Source of the DNA: Patagioenas fasciata
Lineage: Eukaryota; Chordata; Aves; Columbiformes; Columbidae
Length of the DNA: 64,000 nt
Assembly: GCF_037038585.1 (NCBI RefSeq)
Contig: NC_092526.1
Coordinates: forward strand, 36,903,501-36,967,500
Direction of reading: 5' to 3'
A program made the translations under genes and the position numbers. Each line of letters begins with the position of its first letter. Position 1 is the stretch's first letter. The notes under the pieces were generated by a model. That model ran no database searches. It saw only the letters and a list, made by a program, of their open reading frames with translations, and was not told the DNA's origin. This document shows, piece after piece, positions 1 through 11,315 of this stretch.

Positions 1-2924
1 AGTTACAATTACACACAGGGAGAGATGCTCTGCTGGATCATGGTGACTGATAAGAAATTTAAAATTAGGTTATTCTGCCCTTTTCCCCAGGTTTCAAAGA
101 TATTTTGCCAAAAAAAACTTTCCAGCATGCTTGTGGATGCTTTCCCTATCCCTTGTTTTAATAAGTTTGATATGAAACTCATCAGAACAGTTGTTGGCTT
201 TTAGCAGGGATATGATTGCAGCAAGGTGGAAGAACCTAATTTTTTGCATACATTAAGATAATGCTGCAGACTTCTTAGATGTTTTGAATCTCAGTGGCAA
301 TGCCAGCGTGTTCCATCATTTAATTGGAACATGGTCTTGGGTACTTTTTGTTCCAGACAGCTGATGGAGAAGAGAGGTAAATTTTTAGGCTCAGTCTGAA
401 TAGTGTCCCTCTATTTTGGAAATTTCTTGCTTTTTAGGAGAAAAGGAAATTTGCAATACGAGCAGACATACTGTGCTTAAGTTTGCATGTCTATGTTAGC
501 ATTTCTATTGCTGCACTTTTATGGGAAGACAAGGAATAGTTGTGTTTTCAACAGCTGTGACAGAGCTCAGCAGGGATGACTTTCCTGGGGCAACAAAGAT
601 GATTAAGGGAGTGGAGCATCTCCCTTATGAAGAAAGGCTGAGGGAGCTGGGGCTCTTTAGTTTGGAGAAGAGGAGACTGAGGGGTGACCTTATTAATGTT
701 TATAAATATATAAAGGGTGAGTGCCACGAGGATGGAGTCAGGCTCTTCTCAGTGGCAAACAATGATAGGACAAGGGGCAATGGGATCAAGCTGGAACACA
801 AGAGGTTCCACTTAAATTTGAGAAAGAACTTCTTCTCAGTGAGGGTAACAGAGCACTGGAACAGGCTACCCAGGGAGGTTGTGGAGTCTCCTTCCCTGGA
901 GACATTCAAAGCCCGCCTGGACACCTTCCTGTGCGACCTCACCTAGGCGTTCCTGCTCCAGCAGGGGGATTGGACTAGATGATCTTTTGAGGTCCCTTCC
1001 AATCCCAAACATACTGTGATACTGTGATACTGTGACTTTCGGTGTGAACTGTCTGAATGCTGGAGAAGGTTCAGGAAGACCAGTTCTTGGTTTCTCTGTC
1101 TTTCATAGGTAATTTTCTAAGGCAAAGTAGCCTGTCAAATGTGTAAACATCCATCCAGTGACCAATACTGAGTTTTAAAGGAAGCTAGAGAATTGGATTT
1201 GTTTAGTTTTCTGCACATGTGCACCAATTCAGTCAATATAAGCAGACATTCTAATTGCAGCATATCTTGCCTTTACTTAAATATGTGGGTATGTGTTTGT
1301 ATACATTGTGAACACCTATTTGTAGTTGTGCTACAAGTTTAAGCAAAAAAAAAAAAAAGAACCTTGACTTTAAAAAAAATCAGCTCTCCTTAATGTATGT
1401 AGCAAAGGAAAACAACACTGACTTTTCAAACTGTTGTTGGTACATGTTTATTTTCATTTCAGTTTGTGCCGAATGAGGACAAATTTACATTTAAGAAATC
1501 AAACGATAACAGCACCAAAGCCAGCTGTTTGTTTTCTTGTTGTGCAGAAGTCCGTATCTCCATGTGATGCAGCTTTTCTCTTCTCTCCTGTGTTAGAATC
1601 ACTGTAACCATCACACTTAAGTGTGTTCCCTTTGCCATCTTAAAATTGCAAGTGAGATTAAATACCTGTATTTATATACTTTTTTCATACTGAATGCCCA
1701 TGCAGTGTAAGGAGGGGCGAGATCAGGAGCTGAACTATTCATTTATTCCTAGGCATGTTAGTGTAGAGTACAACTTATAGGAAGAGATGGCAGTTCTTTC
1801 TTTATGTGAACATTCACATATGCATATGAGATCTCTGTATAGTATTAAAAAGAGCCTAAATATTTTAAGTCGTTCTGTTCAAGGAGATCTTTTCTTAATG
1901 CTTAGAATAGAAGTAGAGCCACAGGTGTTGAGTGGCAGCAGAGCTGTGAGATACTCTATAGAGTGTATCTTATGGTCAGTTGTGATAAAGAGTGAGAGTT
2001 TGCAGATCAATATATATGCTGAAAAATATACCTCCACTTGCATAGATTGCTGGAAACTTTTATGTGATTTCCTGATAGAAAACTTTTTGCAATTGGCTGT
2101 TCTTTCTTTTTTTTTTTCTTTTTCTTTTCTATCTGCATGCACAGGGCAAGCTTCTTTTTTATAGTGATAGCAGTGAAACTGCAAAATAAGAGGCTAAGCA
2201 ACATTTCCTTGTGTCTGGATAAATCTTATCCAAAATGTTCCGGCTTGCTCAGACAGGAAATGGAATGATCCCATGGGATGTTTTCTTGCAGAAATTGCTA
2301 CAAGCGAATCTCAGTTTTTATGGATCTTTGGGAAATGAAGTCCACCATTCTGGCATTAAATCAGAATTTTGAGGATATGATGTAATCTGTAGGCTGAAAG
2401 GCCTCCAAATAAATGGACTTTTGGTATGATATTTTATAGAAGTTATGCTAATTCCACAAAGATGCTTGGAAGGGAGTGGTGAGACTTAGAGGATTTCCTG
2501 TGTAGATTTTTTTTTTTTAATTTTGGAAGACATCACTCTTTTGACGCCTGTCTGTTATTGAGCCCTTACTGAGATGTATGTATTGTCAAATTATTTGATT
2601 GCTGCTTTGTTAGACATGTTTAAGCTTTTCTGCTATAACTAGAAATTCAAAGCACAGGGTAGGATGCAATTAATTACTTTGCTCTCCGAAATGGATTTAT
2701 CGATGCATCTTTTTTTACTCTGAACTGGCACGTACAATCTTACTACAGTGTTGTCTTTTTCTCATACCCAGCCTTTTTTCTTCTGCAAAGAGAACAGCAT
2801 ATATGCATATACATGTCTTTTTATATATCTATATTGAGACTGAAGGTGCTCAGTTTGCAGAGGAGGCTTTTAAATGGGAAGAAGAAATTTGGCATAACTG
2901 TTTGCTTTCTCTGTGGCACTGTAG
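1..2924 (+). other. CARF: CARF intron (3' part), with one CR1 copy
   Basis: This stretch precedes the first recognisable CARF exon and reads as intron: AT-rich, stop-dense in all frames, with homopolymer tracts such as the A-run near 1347-1360 and the T-run near 2509-2518. I looked for the preceding CARF exon, whose product in human ends in a short TVTFAEG-like segment, and did not find it, so it probably lies upstream of the window. The only other recognised content is the CR1 fragment at 589-1036. Confidence 0.65.
589..1036 (+). mobile_element. CR1 LINE, 5'-truncated 3' end with open ORF2 C-terminus
   Basis: This is a chicken-repeat-1 non-LTR retrotransposon fragment in plus orientation. 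It encodes the C-terminal end of CR1 ORF2, recognisable by [15 protein letters not shown], then DRTRGNG, then [19 protein letters not shown], and the frame stays open to a stop at 944-946. After the stop comes the usual short 3' UTR with GGGGGATTGGACTAGATGAT, and the element ends in about three copies of an octamer (ATACTGTG type) at 1011-1035, the CR1 hallmark in place of a poly(A) tail. Truncation at the 5' end is typical of CR1. The intact terminal ORF suggests a relatively young copy. No function is expected beyond intronic filler. Confidence 0.95.
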
Positions 2925-3055
2925 GGAGCTCAGCAGGGGAGTCGCTCATCACCAAAGCAGAATCCAGCCAGAGCGGGGAGTCCTTGCTACCAGAAACAGC
3001 TCAGCTCTTGTCTTCACTCTCTTCACTTCAGCCCAAGATATTTGCACAACTTCAG
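2925..3055 (+). CDS. CARF: CARF, antepenultimate coding exon
   Basis: CARF is a nuclear transcription factor that binds the calcium-response element of the BDNF promoter in neurons. This exon encodes 44 residues of the C-terminal part: GESLITKAESSQSGESLL, then a conserved serine/leucine block LLSSLSSLQPKIFAQLQ. It matches the remembered human segment GESITTKVETNQ...LLSSLSSFQPKIFTQLQ closely. The acceptor is a tag at 2922-2924 after a pyrimidine-rich stretch, and the donor is CAG|gtacag at 3055/3056. The exon begins in phase 1, needing one base from the upstream exon, and ends in phase 0. That fits the next exon at 4509. The upstream exons, including the CARF DNA-binding region, are outside the window. 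Confidence 0.9.
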
Positions 3056-4508
3056 GTACAGTCAAGTGCTTTACCAAATATCAGACTTTTTGTGCTGGGA
3101 GTGCTCAAGGTGAGCTGAGAACAGCAAGTTCCCTTTCAGCTAATGATTCCAAGCACTGGCTGGGTAACGTGGACTTCGAAAGAGCTGTCAGCTATTACTT
3201 TGGCCTCTCTTGCAGGTCACATTTAGCATAGAGCTGTGGTGCAGGGGATCCCACTGCCACCTTTTGACAGTTTGAAGTTAGGGGCTCTTGTGAAGACAAA
3301 ACCGATAAGATGAAGGTAGAGGGCTTCTGCCTCAAACCAAGCATTTATTTATTTTGCACATGATCCAGTCATTTAATAATGAAAATGCTGCAAAACTGAG
3401 GGGTGATAAGTCAGTCTTAATTATTCCTTTTAAATCCTCCTTCAGCCTCTTAAGAAAGTATGTTAAAATCTTAAAAATGCTCCAAGCTTAGATCTGTAAA
3501 CTTGCAGGCTGAAAGATTTGAAAGAGTGAGAATAAGAATGTCATTCTAAAAGAGCTGCTTGTAAAGCTTATCTCCCTTCAAGGCTGGCTCTCTTAACCTT
3601 CTTCCCTAACTGCTTTGAAAAGCTGCCTTCATACTTCCTGCACCCCAGTGAAACACATGATCCCTTCCCCAGAAATGCAGCCTGTTGTACTTAGTTTCCC
3701 TCTCTTTCTGAAGGCAACTTGGCTATCTCCCTCTCTGTTTTTTAAAGCAGATGCTTAGCTTTTAGTACCCACCTCTTGTAGGAATGGGCAGTATTGGGGA
3801 ATGACTTGAAGCTGAATATGAATCTAAAATTAGAGCTTTGTGGTCATAAGTATTTTTCTAGATACTGCTAGATACCGTTGTCCTAACTGTTTTCTAATAC
3901 AGCTTTAGCCTAGGGGTGCTGTTCAAAAGGCATGGTGTGTAACAAGTCAGAAGCTATCCAGTTCCAGCATTGCCACATACTTGCCATTAAATGCAGATTC
4001 CTTGTGCTGTAGATACTGGTATGTTGTCCAGTGCAGAGCCACAAAGATGGCAAAGGGAGTGGAGCATCTTCCGTGTGAGGAAAGGCTGGGGGAGCTGGGG
4101 CTCTTGAGCTTGGAGGAGACTGAGGGGCGACCTCATTAATGGTTATCAATATGTAAAGGGTGAGTGTCAGGAGGATGGAGCCAGGCTCTTATCAGTGGCA
4201 ACCAATGATAGGACAAGGGGTAGTGGGTTCAAACTGGAACACAAGAGGTTCCACTTAAATATGAAGAGACACTTATTCACAGTGAGGGTACCAGAGCCTG
4301 GAACAGGCTGCCCAGGGAGGTTGTGGAGTCTCCTTCTCTGCAGACATTCAAACCCACCTGGACACCTTCCTGTGTAACCTCATCTGGGTGTTCCTGCTCC
4401 GGCGGGGGGGATTGGACTAGATGAGCTTTTGAGGTCACTTCCAGTCCCCAACATTCTGTGATTCTTTGGTTCTGTGTGATGTTAGTTCTTTTGCCTTGTC
4501 TTTCACAG
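3056..4508 (+). other. CARF: CARF intron, containing a CR1 copy next to its acceptor
   Basis: This 1453-bp intron has the donor gtacag and the acceptor tttcacag. It holds the CR1 fragment at about 4020-4480. Only 28 bp, a pyrimidine-rich tract plus the terminal AG, separate the CR1 tail from the exon. Confidence 0.85.
4020..4480 (+). mobile_element. CR1 LINE 3' end, inserted against a CARF splice acceptor
   Basis: Plus-orientation CR1 fragment, similar over nearly its whole length to the copy at 589-1036. It carries GTGGAGCATCT, AGGAAAGGCTGGGGGAGC, GATAGGACAAGGGGTAGTGG and GGAGGTTGTGGAGTCTCC in the same order. The ORF2 frame is broken: the second half is read as a shifted frame from 4195. 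The tail is an ATTCTGTG-type octamer run degenerating at 4453-4480. The 5' end is placed by the GTCCAGTGCAGAGCCAC segment and is approximate. Confidence 0.93.
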
Positions 4509-4860
4509 GGATTACAGCTACAGTCAACTTTTACCTCCACAAATGGATCAACAGCCGTGATAGCTGTAAATAACCATTCCCCTCCCAGCCCTGCGAGTCT
4601 CCTGGATTCCATGGGGAGTGCAATAACCAACCATTCTCTAGTACTTGGTCAGGGACACGGTCTGCAAGCAGGTGCTGGCCTGGCACAACACAGTGCTGCT
4701 GCATCTGCTTTTGGTGAGCAGAGGCCAGTCACCGTGGGCCAGCTGGTGGCACTTGAAGGGGCAGATGACTCCAGAAGCCTGGAACGAGAAGTCCATCAGA
4801 TTCTCTTGGGAGATGTACAGACTGTTCCAGTACAGATTGTGGACAGGCCTCCAGCACTTG
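4509..4860 (+). CDS. CARF: CARF, penultimate coding exon
   Basis: This exon encodes 117 residues of the CARF C-terminal region. It starts with GLQLQSTFTSTNGSTAV, continues with SPASLLDSMGSAITNHSLVLG, and ends with EVHQILLGDVQTVPVQIVD. These correspond to remembered human CARF GLQLQPRYTS, LLDTIGSAV.NNSLLLGQSHSLQ and VHRILLGDVQTIPIQI. The centre, around AGLAQHSAAASAFGEQ, is poorly conserved, as expected for a low-complexity transactivation-type region; this role is inferred. The acceptor is ttcacag|GGA at 4508/4509, and the donor is CTTG|gtaagt at 4860/4861, close to the ideal consensus. Length 352 nt gives phase 0 in and phase 1 out, matching the exons on either side. Confidence 0.92.
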
Positions 4861-6932
4861 GTAAGTTGTAGCCTTCCCAATAAGTCGTAAATTGGATTTT
4901 GGACAGTGGATTTTGTTCTGTGTGTCTTCAAGAAAGGCGAGATATGTGTTGATAGTCCAGCATAGACTTCTTTCAACTGATTCTAATTAATTTTTCTGTG
5001 AAAAAGGGACTGGGCGGGGGGGGGGGGCGGGAAACAAACAAAACAAAAAAAAACCCACACACAACCAAATTACTCTTTGGCATAAAAAGGTGACTTCTTA
5101 GTTAAACTGATTATAATTTTCTTTGACCAAATCCCAACTTATTTGTTGAACATAATATTTTGCCAAGAATCCTAATATTTAGCTAAAATTATGATCTTAG
5201 AAATATTTTTTTAAAACAAAAAATAAGAATGGAAAGCAACCACTATTGATTCTGGTTAGAACTCTTTGGAAAAAAATGGATTTTTTTTACTTCTTCTTTA
5301 GCACCGTCTCAGATTTCTGATTTATTTTTTAGGAGCCTGTAGTCATCAATATGCTTTAGTAGTTATCAGTTGGAGTAATTGTTTGGAATTTCAAACTTCT
5401 GTTTGAAAATACTTTTGTAAAATACACAATAACCACCATAAACAACTTTCTTACTGTCAAAATAGAAGGCTCCTTAAAACCATTGTTACCAGATGCAAAT
5501 ACAGTCTTTGAATTCTCAGTCGTGGAGCCTAATGGAAAATGAAAACGTGCATTCTCGAAGAATGATTTCTGATTCTTCGTGAAGAAAACCTGTTAAATAT
5601 GGAACATATGTAGATCAGTGCAATATATCCTTTTGGCTTTCCAGAGAGTCTGAAATGCTAGCTGTACCGTGCTTTATTGTTTCTATATTTTCTTGTCATC
5701 TATGACTTCTAAAAAGATAACTCTTGAGCAGTTCTGCAGGAACATCTAGGAAAAGATGTGCTAGATCGTAGCCTGTATCTTCTTAATGCCATTGTGATAA
5801 TTATTTCCATGTGTCCTGATGAGTTTTGCAGGTCAGCAAAATTTCAAAGAGGTTATCAGGTGCACCTCCTCCATTCAACTCTTTAACCCATTTGGTAAAT
5901 CTAGATGTCGTTGCCTCTCAAATATTTTTGTGATGAGCGTTGTGAATTTTTAAAGAAATACTATTTTACACAAAAAGAAATGTAGTCAAATGTAAAATTA
6001 TATAACTTCAAGGACTAAGCTCACTGTTCCTTTGGGATTTCCTGTGTTTTTTGTTTTCTTTGTTTGTTGGTTTTCTGCTGAAGGTCTCAGTTTATCACCA
6101 CCAGCCTGAATTTGGAAATTGTGAGAATATCGGTGCCCTTCCTAAATTATGTGGAGGAGTTGCCTATAAAATGCAGATACCTTTTTCCGTGCCTCCCCCA
6201 GTCCCGGAGGCAAGTTCTGTATCCAGAGAGGAGAACAAAGACCAGGCTAGTCTGAAGAGGGAATAATGTTACAGAACTTATTTGGGAGGAAACACCATAT
6301 ATTTTGACTTAAGGGTTCAGTCAGTGTATATTTCAACTTTGTTTTTTTCTCCTCTGTGTGTGCGTATATTTATGCACATGTGCACTTTGTTAAAATTATC
6401 CTGTATGTTCTGGATTTTCTCTTGTCCAAGTGCTAACTTACGAATAAGCTATTTCCTGCTGAAAATAAATGCACAGTCATTGAGAAGCAGCCAATCGTGC
6501 CTGAAGTGTAAGTCGTGCTCTAAATCAATGTGCTTTAATTTTTTCAACAGCACTACCTCCATTCCTCCTTGCCCTGGAAAGAAAAAAAGAGGTGGTAGCT
6601 GTATTTTTCTATGGTAAAGACGAAAGATGTTTTGTGTGAGACTAATTTTGTATCTCCATACACTTTACTGTTTTTAGCAAATGTTTTAAATATTCTTACT
6701 TGAGAGGGCACTTACTGCAGTAAATTAATGTCAGCTTGCAATGTCTTATAGCACAGTAGGTGACATAACTGTCTGTCAAACTAAACAGCAGTTAACTTCA
6801 CAAATGCCTTACCTATTCGCTTGAGTTTCTGGAATATTTTTCTTTTAAATAGCTACAGTTATTGGGGCTGAAGCGTTATCGGTGGAGTGTAACCTCAATG
6901 TTTGATTTTTGTTGTTTTGTTTTGTTTTTAAG
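4861..6932 (+). other. CARF: CARF intron
   Basis: This 2072-bp intron runs from the donor gtaagt to the acceptor tttttaag at 6931-6932. It contains a G-rich run at 5006-5031 and otherwise AT-rich unique-looking sequence. The small ORFs at 6051-6266 and 6282-6617 have no splice context or recognisable similarity and are not called as genes. Confidence 0.85.
5006..5031 (+). repeat. G-run, possible G-quadruplex
   Basis: GGG, GGG, a run of 12 G and GGG are separated by loops of 1-3 bases on the plus strand, which meets the usual pattern for an intramolecular G-quadruplex. It lies about 150 bp downstream of the CARF donor at 4860. The length of the 12-G run may also be a sequencing uncertainty. 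Confidence 0.5.
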
Positions 6933-7051
6933 CTGAAGAAAATACAGATGGTGTTATCTGCATGAGCCAAGTTAAACAAGAGCCAGGAGAAAAAGCATTG
7001 TCTGTGGAGCCAGATAAAATCAGAGACTGCCAGAGTTCCTCACCTCTTTAA
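6933..7051 (+). CDS. CARF: CARF, terminal coding exon with stop
   Basis: The last coding exon encodes the C-terminal 39 residues after a split codon. It contains the conserved core SQVKQEPGEKALSVEP, matching remembered human SQVKQEPKEPALSMEA. VKQEP resembles the psi-K-x-E SUMO acceptor motif, although a proline follows the glutamate. The protein ends in SSSPL and the stop is at 7049-7051. The acceptor tttttaag|CT is at 6932/6933 after a T-rich tract, and the phase 1 entry fits the donor at 4860. CARF therefore ends here, and its 3' UTR follows on the plus strand. Confidence 0.9.
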
Positions 7052-10010
7052 ATCTCTGAAGCCTGGAAGGGTTTTTCAAATTGGAGAACTCTAAATGTCT
7101 TGGAAGGAAAGGCGGGTGCTCTCAAAGTAATGCCATTCTTTTTAAGTTGTATGGTGACACTCAGATTAGGCGTATTTTACACTGGTTCTGACAGACAGCT
7201 GTTTTGATTTATGACTGTAGCTCGCTGCCAACCCCAGGCCATTCAGTTACCCTGTGGAACACCACCTCTCTTGTGTTTCAAGTTTTCAGCAATTTGAATG
7301 CTATCCAAATGGCCTGTTTTGGTCGACATTTCTGAAGGTCTTTCCACAGTTTCATTCCTTAGCTTTAGGATGTGGATCACAACACTGAGTTTGCTTTTCT
7401 CCTTGAGACCCTCGACTGTTACTGCACAGAGACCATAGAATCTACCACCTCCAAGACCACAGAATCCAACAGCAAAGTGTATCCATACAGCAATGGTTTT
7501 GTGAGAAAATGAAGGTCCAAAATGCTGAATTTCCAAGTGATGAAGGACATTGCTTAACAAAACGCAGCTTTGACCTAATCATAATGTTAATGGTGTGAAG
7601 ATCAAGGAGAGGAGAAAGGTGAGGTTGCCAGGTGAACGTAAGGTTGTGTGATGAAGAGGAGCGTGTGAATTGTAGCAGTAAATCTGTTTGATTTTTACAC
7701 CTCTGAACTTAGTTCTGGCTTTATAATGAGGTTTGTTGCTGCATGCAGCCTTTGCCAGCGGTGCTCTATTAGCAGCTGGTCGTAACAACTACATGCAGGA
7801 GTCTTGTCTCATGGAAAATGACTGCTGCTGTTTCAGCTTAATCTACCTTTTGCTTTATGCATTTAAGCTATGAGCTCAGATAAATATGATTTAACCTGCT
7901 GCTGTTCATGATGTTTGCCTTATGGATACATTACTATCAAAGAGACCCAAGAAAACAAAGCAAGTAATATAAATCCAATATATGCAAGTGTGCTGTCACT
8001 ATAACGTTCAGAAAACAAACTCATCTTTTTCAACGGTGGCAGCTCCTAAGACTAAAGTGGTCTGTATTACATAAAATAATTACCAGGAATATTTTTAAAA
8101 ACTGAGTGTGATAAAGAAATATCTTTTAGCAATATTTAAGCCAAAGCCATAGTAAGTGGCAAGCACTGAGTTGCATTATCTGTGACAGACTTGTCACATA
8201 GACCTACAAAAAACTTGGAACACATTTAAAGCAGTAAATGTAATGAAACTGGTGCCAACATAGATATCAAGTTAAACAATAGCATTGTTTGCTTCAGATG
8301 TTGAATTCTTAGAGCAACATTCAAAGTATCTTATGTACAGCAATATCAACAGTTCTGTTATTAGTTCCTACTAAGTGACTGAGAACTTGATCATAATATT
8401 ATATTTTTTTTCTTTGTGCTGTACAAGAATGCAGTCTGAGGCATATTATGTAAACGTAAAGATTAACATTTAAAAAAATTGAAACGTGTTAACATTCAGG
8501 GCATTCACAATCATCATCTAAGTAGTGACCATTGAAAATTAATTTTTAATTTTCTTTTGAGTGTGTAAAGCTTAAACTTGAAAAAGTCTCACATTGAACT
8601 TGGGTTCCTGATACTCAGCATCTGTTAGGTAGGTCCTATATCTTAGTCTTACCTTAAAATATATTAACTTCTGTGAGGTTAACTAACACTGTTAATGCTG
8701 TTCATTTAAAGCTAGTGTTTATGGGTTAGCTTAAATTAAAGTTTTCCAACAGAATCATGCCCTTATTTAATAAGTCAGTATTTGATCATGCAAGTGGATA
8801 GAGAATCTCCAGATCTTTTGGGTCTCTCACTGTTTCCATCAGTTCTTGCTTAGTTCCCTCATTAACAGATCTGTTCAACAGTCCCTGTTCTTCCCACCAT
8901 GAGCTACAGTCTCATCCTGGGCTGAACAATATTTCTGACGATACTTCTGGTTTGGAGTCAGTGCTCACACGCAGAAATATTATTGTAGTTTGTTTTGACT
9001 TGCAGGCTGTGAAATGAATTTTATAATCTACCCTGAAAACAATAGAATGAAAAGTTGGGAGAAGTTTAAAGCAGTAAATAAGCAGTTGTTTTTAAAAGCT
9101 GAGGATGAGAGTTGCAATTCTATTCATCGAAAAATTTAATTTGAAACGTTTCTTCAGCCAATACTAAAGTTTTTGTTTTCAGTTGCCTTCATTTTCACAG
9201 AATTTCAGTTCTGTGTCTTCTGAATACATATTCCAGCTTATTACTTTGTTTTTTTACTTTAGCGTGACCTTTCTTTACACTTGTTTTGTGCACATTGCTA
9301 ATGGAGGAACACACACTCATCACTCATAGCCAGTCTCTATATTCAGTTTCACACCTTAGTTCACTAATGTCCACCTAAATTTTACAGAAAAGACTCTGTT
9401 ATGTATATGAAAAAGTCACAAGTAAACAATACCACTTTCAATGCACTCAAGTTTGTTTGCGTAGAATATTAGAGGCTGATTTTTCCAAGAAAGCTCTGTA
9501 GGTTGGTGCAAAGTAATTGTTTATTACTTTGTATTGGAACTGTAGATGTTTTTCTGGTGTTTACATTGTTTTCTTGTGGTCGTTATGTTCAAGCATTTAT
9601 TTTGCAAACAGAATTCCTGAGCTTCCGCAGTACCGTAAATGAACAAATTATTCTTTGATTTAACCTCATTGTTGGTTACCCATAACAGTGATTGGTCGGC
9701 TTGACAAGAAGGGTTGTGCTTGTGTGTGTGCGTGCAAAAAGAAGGTTTTTCTAGAATGTAGAGAAGACGTAGAAGGGCACACGCGCATAGCTCTCGTTCA
9801 AGGCTGGCGGTCTCTTGGATGGAAACCAGCAGCATTAATGAGTCTCACTGTTCAAAAATGAAGACTTGACCACGTGATATGAAGATTGTTGCTGTTTGTA
9901 CAAAATTTAGAGACAAATGTCTGTATATGTGTGTGTGTATATATATATATTTATAAAGTAACTTAATGTATAATATTTCTATTCAAATGTAAAGTACTTT
10001 TTCTTTAAAA
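7052..10010 (+). other. CARF: Presumed CARF 3' UTR and downstream DNA
   Basis: AT-rich sequence follows the CARF stop with no supported coding exon on either strand. I could not fix a polyadenylation site: no AATAAA stands out in this span, and the ATTAAA near 8735 is only one of several weak candidates. A TG/TA microsatellite lies at about 9922-9955. The minus-strand ORFs at 7243-7560 and 9524-9835 have no recognisable similarity. Confidence 0.45.
9922..9955. repeat. TG/TA microsatellite
   Basis: Alternating TG followed by TA dinucleotides, visible directly in the sequence. Confidence 0.9.
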
Positions 10011-11274
10011 GTGATGGTCTTATGTTGTGGTTATGGGGAATCGTGGGGAGAAATACAGAAGCGACTTGAGGGCAGTGGTTTCTGGGGATAAAGGAAAACA
10101 AGTAGGACAGCTCCAGGGAGACCAGGTGGCAGAAGGTCCTGAAGGTGTGTGACAAGCAAAGGGTCCTGCGGGGAGGGCTGGGGGGCTGTGCTGCGGGGCT
10201 CTGGGGCCCTGGAAGGGGGAGTTCATGGTAGGAATTTATAGGGACAGAAGAAAAGGGAAGCCCATCCTGCCCTCAAAACCAAGAGAGCTGCTTGGGTTTT
10301 GGTGAGTACCAGAGGCGGGTAAATGACTTCCTGTAGTCTGAGACAGCCATACTTATCTTCTAATGTGAAGAAGAAACTCCTTTTGGAGCTTCAGCCTGGG
10401 AGCATAGATTCTTTCCTTTACATGTTACCATGGAAAATAAACCTTTTCTTCCCAAATGAATTACCCTGCTGCTCCCCTCACCCTCTGGCTGCAACTCTGT
10501 CTCCCTCAAGCGTGCTTCGTATCCATCCTGGTCTCTCTTTCTTCGCACTTATTGGGGCTTCCACCCAAGTCCTCAGACCCCCCGAGTTCTCAGTTCCACT
10601 GTTGCAGCAGCTGCTAAGTTCACTGCATGATAGCAATGGGATTTGCTCCTCTCCTTTTTTCTTCCCATCTCCCCAGGATCCTAAGTCCACACGTTCCTTT
10701 TAAGTGTTTTTTTCCTTGTTTGCTGTGGGGCTTATCATCATTACCTGGATGAATATCAGGCAACCACATTTCACAGGACATTTGTTAGGTTCACAGCAAC
10801 TGGAAAATTTGAGAAAACAAGGAGAAAAGCGTAGTTTCTGCCAGCTGTTAGGGCTTTATATTGAGAAACTGGCTTCTTTCCTCTTCTGGCACTTCAGGTC
10901 CTGCTTCTGGCTGTGGAGAGCAGCTGGTTGTTGAATTGTCTGTTGGCAAACTTACAGTTTGCTACCCTAAGCCTATTCAGACAGATACATTCTCAGAAGA
11001 TTAGGCAGGAAGAATCTGTTCTATTAGGGATAGAAAGTGTGATATAGCTGAGGATGTTGCTGTGAAAAGTTACTGCTCTTCATGGCTCTCTGAGGAGAAA
11101 ATTCTCCTTGATCCGCCACCCTTCCCTCCTGAACAAAGCTTTTGTAGGAATAAACTTCAGAGCCTATCCCATCAGTAATGATGATCTTCTCCAAGCAACA
11201 GTGCACCTCATTAATGAATGAAACAAGTGTTGTGTAAAACAGGCTGTGTTGATTATATTTTTTTTTTCTTTTAG
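10011..11274. other. Non-coding stretch, locally GC-richer
   Basis: From about 10020 to 10230 the sequence becomes purine- and GC-rich (GGGGAGGGCTGGGGGGC). It then returns to ordinary composition. The 126-codon ORF at 10323-10703 is serine- and proline-rich with no splice context or known similarity. I see no gene here. Confidence 0.4.
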
Positions 11275-11315
11275 GCCAGAAGCTATGCAGCAAGTGTATC
11301 CAACAAACAACTAAG
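11275..11315 (+). other. Candidate small exon, unidentified
   Basis: A 41-nt segment has a strong acceptor, a run of 10 T followed by CTTTTAG at 11274, and the good donor AAG|gtacga at 11315/11316. Two of three frames are open (ARSYAASVSNKQL or QKLCSKCIQQTTK). The splice signals are better than those of most of this region, but 41 nt is too short to prove coding, and I recognise no protein. Confidence 0.25.

Noticed and set aside
521-946. Possible host gene of 141 codons
   Set aside because: The frame is the C-terminal end of CR1 ORF2 plus a little upstream sequence, not a host gene.
10323-10703. 126-codon serine/proline-rich ORF
   Set aside because: Overlapping minus-strand ORFs, no recognisable domain and no flanking splice sites.
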